64,000 nt of DNA, from the NCBI GenBank assembly GCA_944381165.1, contig CALWKC010000005.1, positions 39,655 to 103,654 on the forward strand. The letters run 5' to 3'. The DNA is from an uncultured Lachnospira sp. Its GTDB lineage: Bacteria; Bacillota; Clostridia; Lachnospirales; Lachnospiraceae. Below the pieces are notes generated by a model that saw only the letters and a program-made list of their open reading frames with translations, did not search any database and was not told the DNA's origin. The position numbers and the translations under genes are program-made. Below are positions 8,026-15,678 of this stretch, piece after piece (position 1 is the stretch's first letter; each line of letters begins with the position of its first letter).

Positions 8026-8532
8026 TTAACGTTTTTCAGTTAAAAACATCATCATGCTCCTGCCTTCCATTTTAGGAGCCTTTTCCACAACGGCAATATC
8101 ACTGAGCTTTTCGGCAAAGTCCGTAAGAATATGTTTGCTCTTCTCAACATGCGCCATCTCGCGCCCTCTGAATCTCAGAGTAACCTTAACTTTATTACCC
8201 TTCTCGAGGAACTTTCTTGCTGCGTTGTTCTTAGTGTTCAAATCATTCACGTCGATATTAGGTGACAGTCTGACCTCCTTAGTCTCAACTGTCTTCTGCT
8301 TTTTCTTTGCTTCCTTCTCTTTTCTGATTAATTCATACTTATACTTACCGTAATCAATCAGCTTGCACACCGGCGGCGTAGCAGACGGCGCAATCTTAAC
8401 CAAGTCAACATCCGCCTCCCTGGCAAGCTTCATTGCCTCCTTAGGCGGCATAATGCCGAGCTGTTCTCCGTCCGAGCCGATTAATCGGATTTCTTTGTCC
8501 CTAATTTGTTCGTTAATCATTAAATCGCTAAT
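8026..8532 (-). CDS. infC: Translation initiation factor IF-3, AUU start codon
   Basis: IF-3 (168 residues from the chosen start) binds the 30S subunit and monitors start-codon choice. Conserved stretches are INEQIRDKEIRLIGSDGEQLGIM, the linker and KVTLRFRGREMAHVEKSK in the C-terminal domain. The open frame extends upstream to 8586, but that part encodes the leader terminator. GGAGGT (8546-8541) is 8 nt before ATT (8532-8530), whereas the first in-frame ATG (8520) would be about 20 nt away. I therefore choose ATT, giving (M)SDLMINEQIRDK. AUU starts in infC are known in enterobacteria and Bacillus relatives and allow IF-3 to repress its own synthesis. It heads the infC-rpmI-rplT operon. Confidence 0.92.
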   Translation of the reverse strand: MSDLMINEQIRDKEIRLIGSDGEQLGIMPPKEAMKLAREADVDLVKIAPSATPPVCKLIDYGKYKYELIRKEKEAKKKQKTVETKEVRLSPNIDVNDLNTKNNAARKFLEKGNKVKVTLRFRGREMAHVEKSKHILTDFAEKLSDIAVVEKAPKMEGRSMMMFLTEKR

Positions 8533-8694
8533 AACAGTGCACCTCCATATTCCATAAAAAAAGCGGACAGCAGCAGCCATCCACATACATCACCAAAAAA
8601 CGGAAACAATATCTGTTCCCATAATTTCATAAAGTATTAACCCAAGTCGCCCGTGCGCTAAGGTGAGAGCGGATACTCTGCTTTATTCAACAAC
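8533..8694 (-). promoter_or_regulatory. infC leader, probable L20-type autoregulatory leader
   Basis: A leader of about 160 nt separates the promoter from the IF-3 start. It contains a conserved-looking block (CTCTCACCTTAGCGC ... GCGACTTGGGTTAATAC, around 8637-8672) and ends in an intrinsic terminator at 8556-8584. Position, length and terminator match the L20 leader of Firmicutes, in which L20 binding favours early termination. I recognise the class by context and have not folded it. Confidence 0.65.
8556..8584 (-). terminator. Attenuator terminator in the infC leader
   Basis: On the minus strand GTGGA pairs with TCCGC and an inner GC/GC around TGCT (8584-8563), followed by seven T (8562-8556). 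It lies directly before the infC ribosome site, so transcription of the whole operon must read through it. Confidence 0.75.
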
Positions 8695-8700
8695 TTCTGT

Positions 8701-8729
8701 ATCTTACCATTCTTTTTTTTCTGTGTCAA
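8701..8729 (-). promoter_or_regulatory. Promoter of infC-rpmI-rplT
   Basis: Minus strand: perfect TTGACA (8729-8724), a 17-nt spacer and TAAGAT (8706-8701). It is the strongest -35/-10 match in the window, as expected for a ribosomal protein operon. Confidence 0.85.
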
Positions 8730-8814
8730 CACCTTTTAAAAAATTTACAGCTTTACGCTTACGGCATTACAGTGTTATTATATAGTAGAAACAATATATC
8801 AGGAGGAAATACTA

Positions 8815-9681
8815 ATGCGTAAATACCTTATTTCTACGGACACAACAGCAGATTTGCCTGAAGATTTTGTCCGTGAAAATTCTATTGATGTACATACACT
8901 TTTTTATGCCTTCGGAGAACAAATCTATGGTCCGGACAATTCCATGCCGGTTAAAGAGTTTTATGACCGCATGAGAAACGGTGAAATGCCTACGACTATG
9001 GCATGCAACCCTGAAGACGTTTCAAAAATTTTCAAAAAACGTGTTGAGGAGGGTTATGATATTCTTCACATCGCATTTTCTTCAGCGCTCTCAAGCAGCT
9101 ACAACAACTGCTGCATAGCCGCCAGCGAGGTTATGGAGGAACATCCCGAGGCAAAAATTATTGTTATCGATTCTCTGGCTGCATCAATGGGCGAGGGCCT
9201 TATTGTATACCGCGCCATTCAGCTTAAAAATGAGGGCAAATCTATAGACGAGGTTGCAGCGTATATAAACGAGCACAGATGCAATTTTGTACATTACTTT
9301 ACGGTTGACGACCTCAATCATCTGTACCGCGGAGGACGCGTCTCAAAGACAACTGCAATTATAGGCACTCTGGCAGGAATTAAACCTATACTTCATGTAA
9401 ACGATTTAGGACAGCTTATTCCTGTCGGAAAGGTACGAGGCAGAAAAAAATCACTCATCGCGCTCACTGACAAGATTGACGAGCTGATGGACTCATACAG
9501 GGATGAGACCGACGCTATATTTATCGGTCACGGCGACTGTCTTGAAGACGCTCAGTTTGTAGCTGACAGAATTAAACAGAAATACAGCCACAAAATCTGG
9601 ATTAACACTATATGCCCTACAATAGGCGCCCACTCCGGTCCCGGAACACTGGCTCTGTTTTTTATGGGAAAATCAAGGTAA
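8815..9681 (+). CDS. DegV family fatty-acid-binding protein
   Basis: This 288-residue protein matches the DegV/FakB family throughout: STDTTADLP at the N-terminus, a TTMACNPEDV segment with the Thr-Thr that contacts the fatty-acid carboxylate, FSSALSSSYN, DSLAASMGEG, LYRGGRVSKTTA and GHGDC. Such proteins bind a fatty acid in the cytoplasm and, with a FakA kinase, present it for phosphorylation and phospholipid synthesis. No fakA is adjacent. The ribosome site is AGGAGGAAATACTA before ATG 8815, and a terminator follows at 9693-9735. It is monocistronic and divergent from infC. Confidence 0.93.
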   Translation: MRKYLISTDTTADLPEDFVRENSIDVHTLFYAFGEQIYGPDNSMPVKEFYDRMRNGEMPTTMACNPEDVSKIFKKRVEEGYDILHIAFSSALSSSYNNCCIAASEVMEEHPEAKIIVIDSLAASMGEGLIVYRAIQLKNEGKSIDEVAAYINEHRCNFVHYFTVDDLNHLYRGGRVSKTTAIIGTLAGIKPILHVNDLGQLIPVGKVRGRKKSLIALTDKIDELMDSYRDETDAIFIGHGDCLEDAQFVADRIKQKYSHKIWINTICPTIGAHSGPGTLALFFMGKSR

Positions 9682-9692
9682 TAATATATATC

Positions 9693-9735
9693 AAAACGCA
9701 CCTCGGGTAAATAAGAAATCCGCAGGTGCGTTTTT
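9693..9735 (+). terminator. Terminator of the degV-type gene
   Basis: ACGCACCT (9696-9703) pairs with AGGTGCGT (9724-9731), followed by TTTTT. The A-run before the stem may also serve the convergent gene ending at 9778. Confidence 0.85.
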
Positions 9736-9777
9736 CAATATATAGTGTTATATTTACTGCCGCAAAAAGCAAACTGC

Positions 9778-11049
9778 TTACATAAGCTCCGCAATCCTTG
9801 AAAGCGCCACATATTTTCCCGATATTTGATACCATGTGGCAAAATCCACTATGCCGGTCTGCGGCATATTGAATATTTTCTGAAACTGCCTTACAGCCTC
9901 GGCAGTCCTCTCTCCGTATATTCCGTCAGGCGTAACCTGAGGAATAGCGCTGTAGTACTCTCCTATCAGGTTGAGCTGCTCCTGAAGCTGCGCTACCTTC
10001 TGACCCGAAGAGCCTATATCAAGATTTGCTCCGGGCCATGATGCAGGAATTCCGCTGATTTCCTCAGCCGTATTTATATACATATCATCTCCGTAATAGT
10101 AGCGTATAATCTCAAGCGCATCATAATTCTGGTCGCCGAGATACTTACTTCCCCACTGACTCATCCAGTTAGGACAGGTGACACGCTTTCCGTCGCAGTA
10201 CTGTGTGAGAATAGGCTGCTTTACATTCGGGCGTGAGAGATACTGATTAAAAATATCATCCACAACATTCGAAATACTTGTAAAAATATTTCTGCCGTAT
10301 ACCCATTTGTGGTCAAATGCAGTTGACGAGGTAATAGTAAAATCATAGCCTTTATTTCGGTAGAATTCCGTATATACCCTGTTCAATGTAAATGACATAA
10401 TAGCAAGAACATTTGCCTCTATCGTCTGTCTCGGCCATGTCGAATAAATCTCGCTGCTTGCCACATTTTTAATATAATCCCCATATCTGACATAGTAGTC
10501 TGTAGCCGTTGAATCGGTAGGAACTCCGTCATGCACGACAACAATCTCAGGTATGACAACTCTGCTTAATACAATTTCACCGCTTTCATTTACCGGCTGT
10601 ATCTCATTTTCAGGTATCTTCGGAGGGAAATTTCCAAATAATGTATTGGCAGGTATAACAATAACCCTCGGAGATTCGCCCTCATCTCTTTCCGTCATAT
10701 TTGCCTGCTGTACACTGTTTTCACCCGAAAAAATCTCTGAGCCGGATATAAGCAAATCCTCATAGCCGGGCGCCGATATCTTTATATTATACTCCGAATA
10801 CGGCTGATTTTCTCCGGGCTCCATACTGTACTCCACAGGCGGCGCAGGCAGCGAGACTGTCTCTGTCAGCCCGCTCTCGTCCGTGGACAGCTCCTCGATT
10901 ACGCTGTCAGGCTGCCCTGTATAAGAAATATCTACCGTTGCATTCATTATAGGCCTGTTTGTTGTGCGGTCTATTACATTTACGCGCAGATTTCCTCTGT
11001 CAACCGCATTCTCAGGTCTTTCCAGCGTGCGTACATAATTAACATTCAT
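9778..11049 (-). CDS. SpoIID/LytB-like protein with C-terminal peptidoglycan-binding domain
   Basis: This 423-residue protein has three parts. Residues about 15-120 look like a carboxypeptidase-regulatory / Ig-like fold (LRVNVIDRTTNRPIMNATVD). The middle (about 200-320) resembles the SpoIID/LytB domain (AIMSFTLNRVYTEFYRNKGYD, then TSSTAFDHKWVYGR). The C-terminus (about 345-415) is a type-1 peptidoglycan-binding domain (LDIGSSGQKVAQLQEQLNLIG, then DGIYGERTAEAVRQFQ). SpoIID enzymes are lytic transglycosylases of sporulation. There is no signal peptide, which is odd for a cell-wall protein. It is divergent from an amidase gene, suggesting joint work on peptidoglycan. The ribosome site is weak. 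Confidence 0.75.
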   Translation of the reverse strand: MNVNYVRTLERPENAVDRGNLRVNVIDRTTNRPIMNATVDISYTGQPDSVIEELSTDESGLTETVSLPAPPVEYSMEPGENQPYSEYNIKISAPGYEDLLISGSEIFSGENSVQQANMTERDEGESPRVIVIPANTLFGNFPPKIPENEIQPVNESGEIVLSRVVIPEIVVVHDGVPTDSTATDYYVRYGDYIKNVASSEIYSTWPRQTIEANVLAIMSFTLNRVYTEFYRNKGYDFTITSSTAFDHKWVYGRNIFTSISNVVDDIFNQYLSRPNVKQPILTQYCDGKRVTCPNWMSQWGSKYLGDQNYDALEIIRYYYGDDMYINTAEEISGIPASWPGANLDIGSSGQKVAQLQEQLNLIGEYYSAIPQVTPDGIYGERTAEAVRQFQKIFNMPQTGIVDFATWYQISGKYVALSRIAELM

Positions 11050-11169
11050 ATTATTATTTCCGTTATATATTTTCTATCATTGTATGCATTATTTTGTACC
11101 GTCATGAATTATTTGCCGCAAATTGAATATAATATTGTGAACATAACCTTTTGTAAAGAGCGTACAAAT

Positions 11170-12093
11170 ATGTCTAATGTAACAGTAGCACTCGATGCCG
11201 GCCACGGCGGAAACGACCCAGGCGCCGTTTATAACGGGCGAAGAGAAAAGGACGACGCGCTGCGCCTGACCAACGCCATAGGTAAAATTCTTGAGATGAA
11301 CGGAGTCAATGTTTACTATGTGCGCACAGATGACGAGTACGAGACGCCTTTCAAAAAAGCAACCGACGCCAACAACGCAGGCGCCGATTTATTCGTCTCA
11401 ATACACCGCAATTCTTCCGAGAGGAGTAATCAGTACAGCGGTATACAGTCTCTTGTCTATGCCAATTCCGGAATTAGAAGAACGCTTGCCCAGAATATCA
11501 ACAAGGAACTCAGCGACGCCGGCTTTGAAAATCTCGGAATTGTGGAGCGCCCTAACCTTGTAGTTCTGAAACGCACGCAGATGCCGGCTGTATTAGTCGA
11601 AGCAGGTTTCATTAACAGCGACACCGACAATAAAATTTTTGACAACAACTTCGATGAAATAGCGCGCGCCATAGCGGACGGTATTCTTGAGACCATTTAT
11701 TCAGGCATGTCTAAAACGGACGCCGGTACTTACGGGGAAGATGAAATCGATATGGACACACTCAATTCTTATCAGGAAAACCAGCAGTCCGATGAACAGC
11801 GTGTTCCTATGTCAGACGACACCCCTCAGTCACGCCGCCAGAACGGATTTTACTGCGACTGCGGAGGAGATAACGAAAAGCTTTACCGCGTACAGGTCGG
11901 AGCTTACCGAAACAAAGAAAATGCCGACAGAATGCTCGATGCTCTTTTGATAGAAGGCTTTCCGGCATTTATGCTCTACGATGACGGTTACTACAAGGTA
12001 CAGGTTGGTGCATTTGAATACCTTACAAATGCAATTAAAATGGAACAGCGGCTTCGCCGTTTTCGATACAATACTTATATCGTATATAATTAA
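11170..12093 (+). CDS. N-acetylmuramoyl-L-alanine amidase with SPOR domain
   Basis: This 307-residue protein has an Amidase_3 catalytic domain (about 1-180) that cuts the bond between muramic acid and the stem peptide. The zinc and catalytic residues are visible: His in DAGHGGNDPG, Glu in RREKDDAL, His in VSIHRNSS and Glu in VLVEAGFINSD. A SPOR domain (about 235-307, YRVQVGAYRNKENADRML and YYKVQVGAFEY) binds denuded glycan strands. ATG 11170 (MSNVTVALDAG) was chosen because family homology starts there and AAAGAG precedes it. The open frame extends to 11080 without a ribosome site. No signal peptide is present. The gene is divergent from the SpoIID-like gene and ends in a terminator. Confidence 0.9.
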   Translation: MSNVTVALDAGHGGNDPGAVYNGRREKDDALRLTNAIGKILEMNGVNVYYVRTDDEYETPFKKATDANNAGADLFVSIHRNSSERSNQYSGIQSLVYANSGIRRTLAQNINKELSDAGFENLGIVERPNLVVLKRTQMPAVLVEAGFINSDTDNKIFDNNFDEIARAIADGILETIYSGMSKTDAGTYGEDEIDMDTLNSYQENQQSDEQRVPMSDDTPQSRRQNGFYCDCGGDNEKLYRVQVGAYRNKENADRMLDALLIEGFPAFMLYDDGYYKVQVGAFEYLTNAIKMEQRLRRFRYNTYIVYN

Positions 12094-12099
12094 AAATAT

Positions 12100-12150
12100 C
12101 CCGGAGAAGATTTTAAGCTCAACAGCTTTATCTGTCTCCGGGTAATTTTT
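12100..12150 (+). terminator. Terminator of the amidase gene
   Basis: CCCGGAGA (12100-12107) pairs with TCTCCGGG (12135-12142), with an inner AGCT-containing stem, followed by TAATTTTT. Confidence 0.8.
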
Positions 12151-12175
12151 CGCCGGCTTCAAGCCGCACTATATT

Positions 12176-13729
12176 TTATTGTGTCCTTGATGTTCCCTGA
12201 ATAAGCTCAATGTATTCGTCAACACTCTTATACAGCTCGTCAGAAACAACATTTTTAAGCACGCTTCCGTTCTTTGCAAATTCATTTACAAGCGCCGTTT
12301 GCTGCTGAGTGGTGAGTCTTTCCGGATTAAGGGCTCCATTGAAGCTTGTCGCCGAAAACTTCATCTTTGAGAACTCCTGCGCAAAAACAGTGCCTGTTAA
12401 GCCCAACTCAAATGTGTTCCCGTCAAAATCCATATTTATGTCACAGTCTTTCATCGTTACCGAATTTTCTTCGCTCTGATAGCAGATATAGGTATCAATA
12501 AAATCTCCGTCATCCAGTGAAAAATTAAATCTGATTTCCGAATCATTTCCGCTCTCTTTATATGAAACAGCCACACTGTCATAACCGTCTGAGACACTAA
12601 AATTCACATGCTCTGACAAATCATCCCCAAGAAAGCGCATAGATAACCTTGTGACTTCATCCAAATCGACATCAATTCCTGCCATTCTGCCGCCGCTGCG
12701 TGTATACAGCATAAACTCCGCGTCCTGCATGCCTGCCAGCTCACTGGCTGCCGCTGCCTTGAGACTCTCTCTGCTCACAGAGCCATATGCAGATAACATG
12801 TTAAGATACACTGAAACCTGACTGTCATCAAAAAGAGCATCTATAGCTTTATTAAAGCCGCTTAAAACAGCTTCACCTGTAACCGTAACACGGTATACGG
12901 ATACCCTGGATTTCAGTCCGTCAGCCTCAAGAGTAGTGCTTTCAAGCTTCTTGTACTCAAATTCCTCAACGGCCCTGTAATATCCTGATAAAATATCCTT
13001 TACAGCCGCGTTTACGACATCAGAATATGCCGATATATCATAGCTTCCGCTTCCCGAAAACAAATATCCGAAAATATTATTATATCCGTAAATACCGTAC
13101 AGATCGCTGTCAACAATATCAGACAAATCCACACGGAAGTTCTCTGAGAATAACTCAGGTATGTTAAAATACACAGTATCGTCATATGTATAAAAATTGA
13201 GTGTCATTACGGCATCGGAACTGCCATTTGCAAGACCTATAGTTCCGCTCATCTCTCCCGTCTCAATATTAGTCTGCACATCATATTGAAGCGTATCTAC
13301 CTTTACATATGAAAGAAAGTCCTCTCCGTCTGCGCTAAAGCTGTCAAACGATATAATTCCCATCGACTGCTGATTTAACGCCACTCCCTCTGAAGAATTA
13401 TCCATAACATCTTCAACCGCGTCGGCCAGCTCGTAGCCTACGCTTTTAAGCGCCTCTATCGCCTGCCTTTCCGGAGAGATAAGCTCTCTTACATACGGAT
13501 AAGCAAAATAAACTCCGACGCCCAGCACAGCCGCTATTATAACTGCCAGCGCCGTAATCAGGGGCCACCTTTTCTTTTTTTTCGGAACTCCGTAAGGCAT
13601 TGAAGCCTGAGATGTATTATATCCCGGCATTCCGAAACCGCCCTGCTGCGTTTCGTCTGTTATTCTGTTTCCGCATCTCGGACAGAACTTTGCATCCTGC
13701 GCGTCAAATCCACATTTTGTACAAAACAT
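12176..13729 (-). CDS. Zinc-ribbon membrane-anchored protein with large extracytoplasmic domain
   Basis: This 517-residue protein begins with a zinc ribbon (MFCTKCGFDAQDAKFCPRCG: CXXC, 10 residues, CXXC), a Gly/Pro/Met-rich linker, a KKKK stop and one membrane span (about 53-76, WPLITALAVIIAAVLGVGVYF). The remaining 440 residues would lie outside the cell and are rich in beta-strand alternation and acidic residues, with no catalytic motif that I recognise. The layout fits the clostridial class of zinc-ribbon-plus-beta-domain surface proteins of unknown function. It follows folA on the same strand by 82 nt. The start is ATG 13729 behind GGGAG. Confidence 0.7.
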   Translation of the reverse strand: MFCTKCGFDAQDAKFCPRCGNRITDETQQGGFGMPGYNTSQASMPYGVPKKKKRWPLITALAVIIAAVLGVGVYFAYPYVRELISPERQAIEALKSVGYELADAVEDVMDNSSEGVALNQQSMGIISFDSFSADGEDFLSYVKVDTLQYDVQTNIETGEMSGTIGLANGSSDAVMTLNFYTYDDTVYFNIPELFSENFRVDLSDIVDSDLYGIYGYNNIFGYLFSGSGSYDISAYSDVVNAAVKDILSGYYRAVEEFEYKKLESTTLEADGLKSRVSVYRVTVTGEAVLSGFNKAIDALFDDSQVSVYLNMLSAYGSVSRESLKAAAASELAGMQDAEFMLYTRSGGRMAGIDVDLDEVTRLSMRFLGDDLSEHVNFSVSDGYDSVAVSYKESGNDSEIRFNFSLDDGDFIDTYICYQSEENSVTMKDCDINMDFDGNTFELGLTGTVFAQEFSKMKFSATSFNGALNPERLTTQQQTALVNEFAKNGSVLKNVVSDELYKSVDEYIELIQGTSRTQ

Positions 13730-13811
13730 ATTCTACTCCCTCTCTAATAATAATCTGCTGTACAGGCTCTTTTGCCCGACGGTAAAAAACCTGCCCTACA
13801 CCAACAGTTTA

Positions 13812-14324
13812 TCAGAGAACATTTATGTTTTCAACAACTACCCTCTCATATCTGACAAATTCATACACTATATCAAAATATGTTTTTTCCTCGCTTTCCG
13901 CTGTAATTTTCCATTCATCAGAAATATCTAAATTCGGAATAAATGTATCAGCGTCATATGCGTAATCAATCTTTGTGATATGAGCCTCGCTGCAGTACGG
14001 CAAAAACTGCTCATACACCTGACCTCCTCCGATTACATATATATCCTCGTCAGCAAACCCGCTGACAGCCTCAAGCACCTCAGCGACGCTGCTGCACACC
14101 TTTGCTCCCTTAGCGTCAAACGAAGAATTGCGTGTCAGCACAAAATTTTCCCTACCGTAAAGAGGAGACCTGTCCTTCAGGCTCTCAAACGTTTTTCTCC
14201 CCATAATCACAGCCTTTCCGGCTGTCTCCTGCCTGAAAAGCTGCATATCCTCCGGAATACTTACAAGCAGTCTGTTATTCTTTCCAATTCCCCAGTTTTT
14301 ATCAATCGCCGCTATAAGCTTCAT
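13812..14324 (-). CDS. folA: Dihydrofolate reductase
   Basis: This 170-residue enzyme reduces dihydrofolate to tetrahydrofolate with NADPH. Visible motifs are MKLIAAIDKNWGIGKNNRLL (substrate loop), PEDMQLFRQET containing the catalytic acid, GKAVIMGRKTFESL (NADPH site), NFVLTR and IYVIGGGQVYEQFL. I chose ATG 14324 over the open-frame start at 14444 because it has GGAGG 6 nt upstream and matches family N-termini. No thymidylate synthase is adjacent. It lies downstream of hflX with 88 nt between, occupied by a hairpin. A folate transporter under a THF riboswitch is elsewhere in the window (47009-48207). Confidence 0.95.
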   Translation of the reverse strand: MKLIAAIDKNWGIGKNNRLLVSIPEDMQLFRQETAGKAVIMGRKTFESLKDRSPLYGRENFVLTRNSSFDAKGAKVCSSVAEVLEAVSGFADEDIYVIGGGQVYEQFLPYCSEAHITKIDYAYDADTFIPNLDISDEWKITAESEEKTYFDIVYEFVRYERVVVENINVL

Positions 14325-14349
14325 TATTTTCCTCCATTTCGTAAAATAC

Positions 14350-14395
14350 ACAGCACCGGAGACGCAAGCTGAAATCTGCACACCTCCGGCGCTGT
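14350..14395. terminator. Strong stem-loop between hflX and folA
   Basis: ACAGCACCGGAG (14350-14361) pairs with CTCCGGCGCTGT (14384-14395) with one G-T pair. The T-run (TTTTGTTTTT) is on the plus-strand side, so it is a better terminator for plus-strand antisense transcripts than for hflX. In the minus direction it may only attenuate folA or protect RNA ends. Confidence 0.5.
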
Positions 14396-14412
14396 TTTGT
14401 TTTTCGCATAAA

Positions 14413-15657
14413 TCACAGTCTGTCGTAAAGCTCCTTAGGCACAAATGCCTCCACCTCTATCCCGTCCTCCGTGTATTTTTCCGAAATCAGCGTGCCGAAC
14501 TCACGTATAAGCTGAATTTTTCCTGCCTCCGCATACGAAAAACATCTCTCAATCCTGATGCGGCTCTCACGAAGCAGTTTTCCAAGCTCTTCTAAAAATT
14601 CATCAATTCCGTCTCCGGTCTTTGCCGATATTCGAAGGCTCCGCTCTGCACGCATATCTTTTACAGTCTCCCGCTGTCCTTCCAAATCTGACTTATTAAA
14701 AAGCGTAATTACGGGCTTATCGCCGACCTTCAGCTCCTCCAGAGTCTCGTACACCGTTGCTATCTGCCTGTCCATATCAGGGTGAACACTGTCAACCACA
14801 TGTATAATTATATCGGCATACTTTGCCTCCTCCAGCGTGCTCTTAAAAGCCTCTATCAGATTATGCGGAAGCTTTCTTATAAAACCTACGGTGTCGGTTA
14901 AAAGCACCTTATCTGTATCAGGCAGCCTTAACACCCTTGTAGTTGGGTCAAGCGTGGCAAAAAGTTTATTTTCCGACAGCACTCCCGCATTCGTGAGACG
15001 GTTTAAAAGTGTAGATTTTCCTGCGTTTGTATAACCGACAATAGCCGCCACAGGTATTGAGGAAGCGCTTCTTTTCCGGCGCTGAAGCTCCCTGTGGCTC
15101 TCTACCTCCCTGAGCTGGGCGTTCAGCTTGGAAATCCTGTCTCTGATAAGTCTCCTGTCTGTCTCAATCTTCTTTTCTCCCGGTCCTCTCGTTCCGATAC
15201 CTCCGCCAAGCCTTGAAAGAGCCGTTCCAAAACCGGCAAGCCTTGTCATTCTGTACTTTAGCTGCGCCATCTCCACCTGTATTTTTCCCTCGCTTGTGTT
15301 GGCGCGCGCCGCAAAAATATCAAGAATAACCATTGTTCTGTCCATAATCTTTATATTGAGGGCATCTTCAAGATTTTTAAGCTGCGCAGGTGACAGCTCA
15401 TCATCACAGATAATTCCTGTCGCGTCAAGCTCGTCAGCCATTGCTTTTATCTCTTCAAGCTTTCCCTTTCCTACATAGGTCGCAGGGTGAAAATATTCTC
15501 TCGGCTGAATAACCTTTCCAACCGTAACCGCTCCCGCCGTCTTTGCCAGCTCCTTAAGCTCGTCAAGCGAGCGCTGTGCCTCATCACTGTCATCAAGCGC
15601 AACTCCCACAAGCAGCACTCTCTCTGTCTGTTCGTCCGTCTCATAAATCTGCGCCAT
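14413..15657 (-). CDS. hflX: Ribosome-associated GTPase HflX
   Basis: This 414-residue protein matches HflX, a GTPase that splits or rescues stalled ribosomes. The N-terminal HflX domain has YVGKGKLEEIK and DRTMVILDIFAARANTSEGK. The glycine-rich linker RLGGGIGTRGPGEKKIETDRR is diagnostic, followed by G1 (GYTNAGKSTLLN), G3 (DTVGFIRKLPHNLIEAF) and G4 (NKSD). Length is normal. The gene follows ptsI by 21 nt, has GAGGAGGATATTGTA before ATG, and is probably cotranscribed with it. Confidence 0.96.
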   Translation of the reverse strand: MAQIYETDEQTERVLLVGVALDDSDEAQRSLDELKELAKTAGAVTVGKVIQPREYFHPATYVGKGKLEEIKAMADELDATGIICDDELSPAQLKNLEDALNIKIMDRTMVILDIFAARANTSEGKIQVEMAQLKYRMTRLAGFGTALSRLGGGIGTRGPGEKKIETDRRLIRDRISKLNAQLREVESHRELQRRKRSASSIPVAAIVGYTNAGKSTLLNRLTNAGVLSENKLFATLDPTTRVLRLPDTDKVLLTDTVGFIRKLPHNLIEAFKSTLEEAKYADIIIHVVDSVHPDMDRQIATVYETLEELKVGDKPVITLFNKSDLEGQRETVKDMRAERSLRISAKTGDGIDEFLEELGKLLRESRIRIERCFSYAEAGKIQLIREFGTLISEKYTEDGIEVEAFVPKELYDRL

Positions 15658-15678
15658 TACAATATCCTCCTCAAAACC

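Noticed and set aside
8533-8586. Upstream extension of infC to ATG 8586
   Set aside because: This segment encodes the terminator stem and T-run of the leader; IF-3 homology starts after it.
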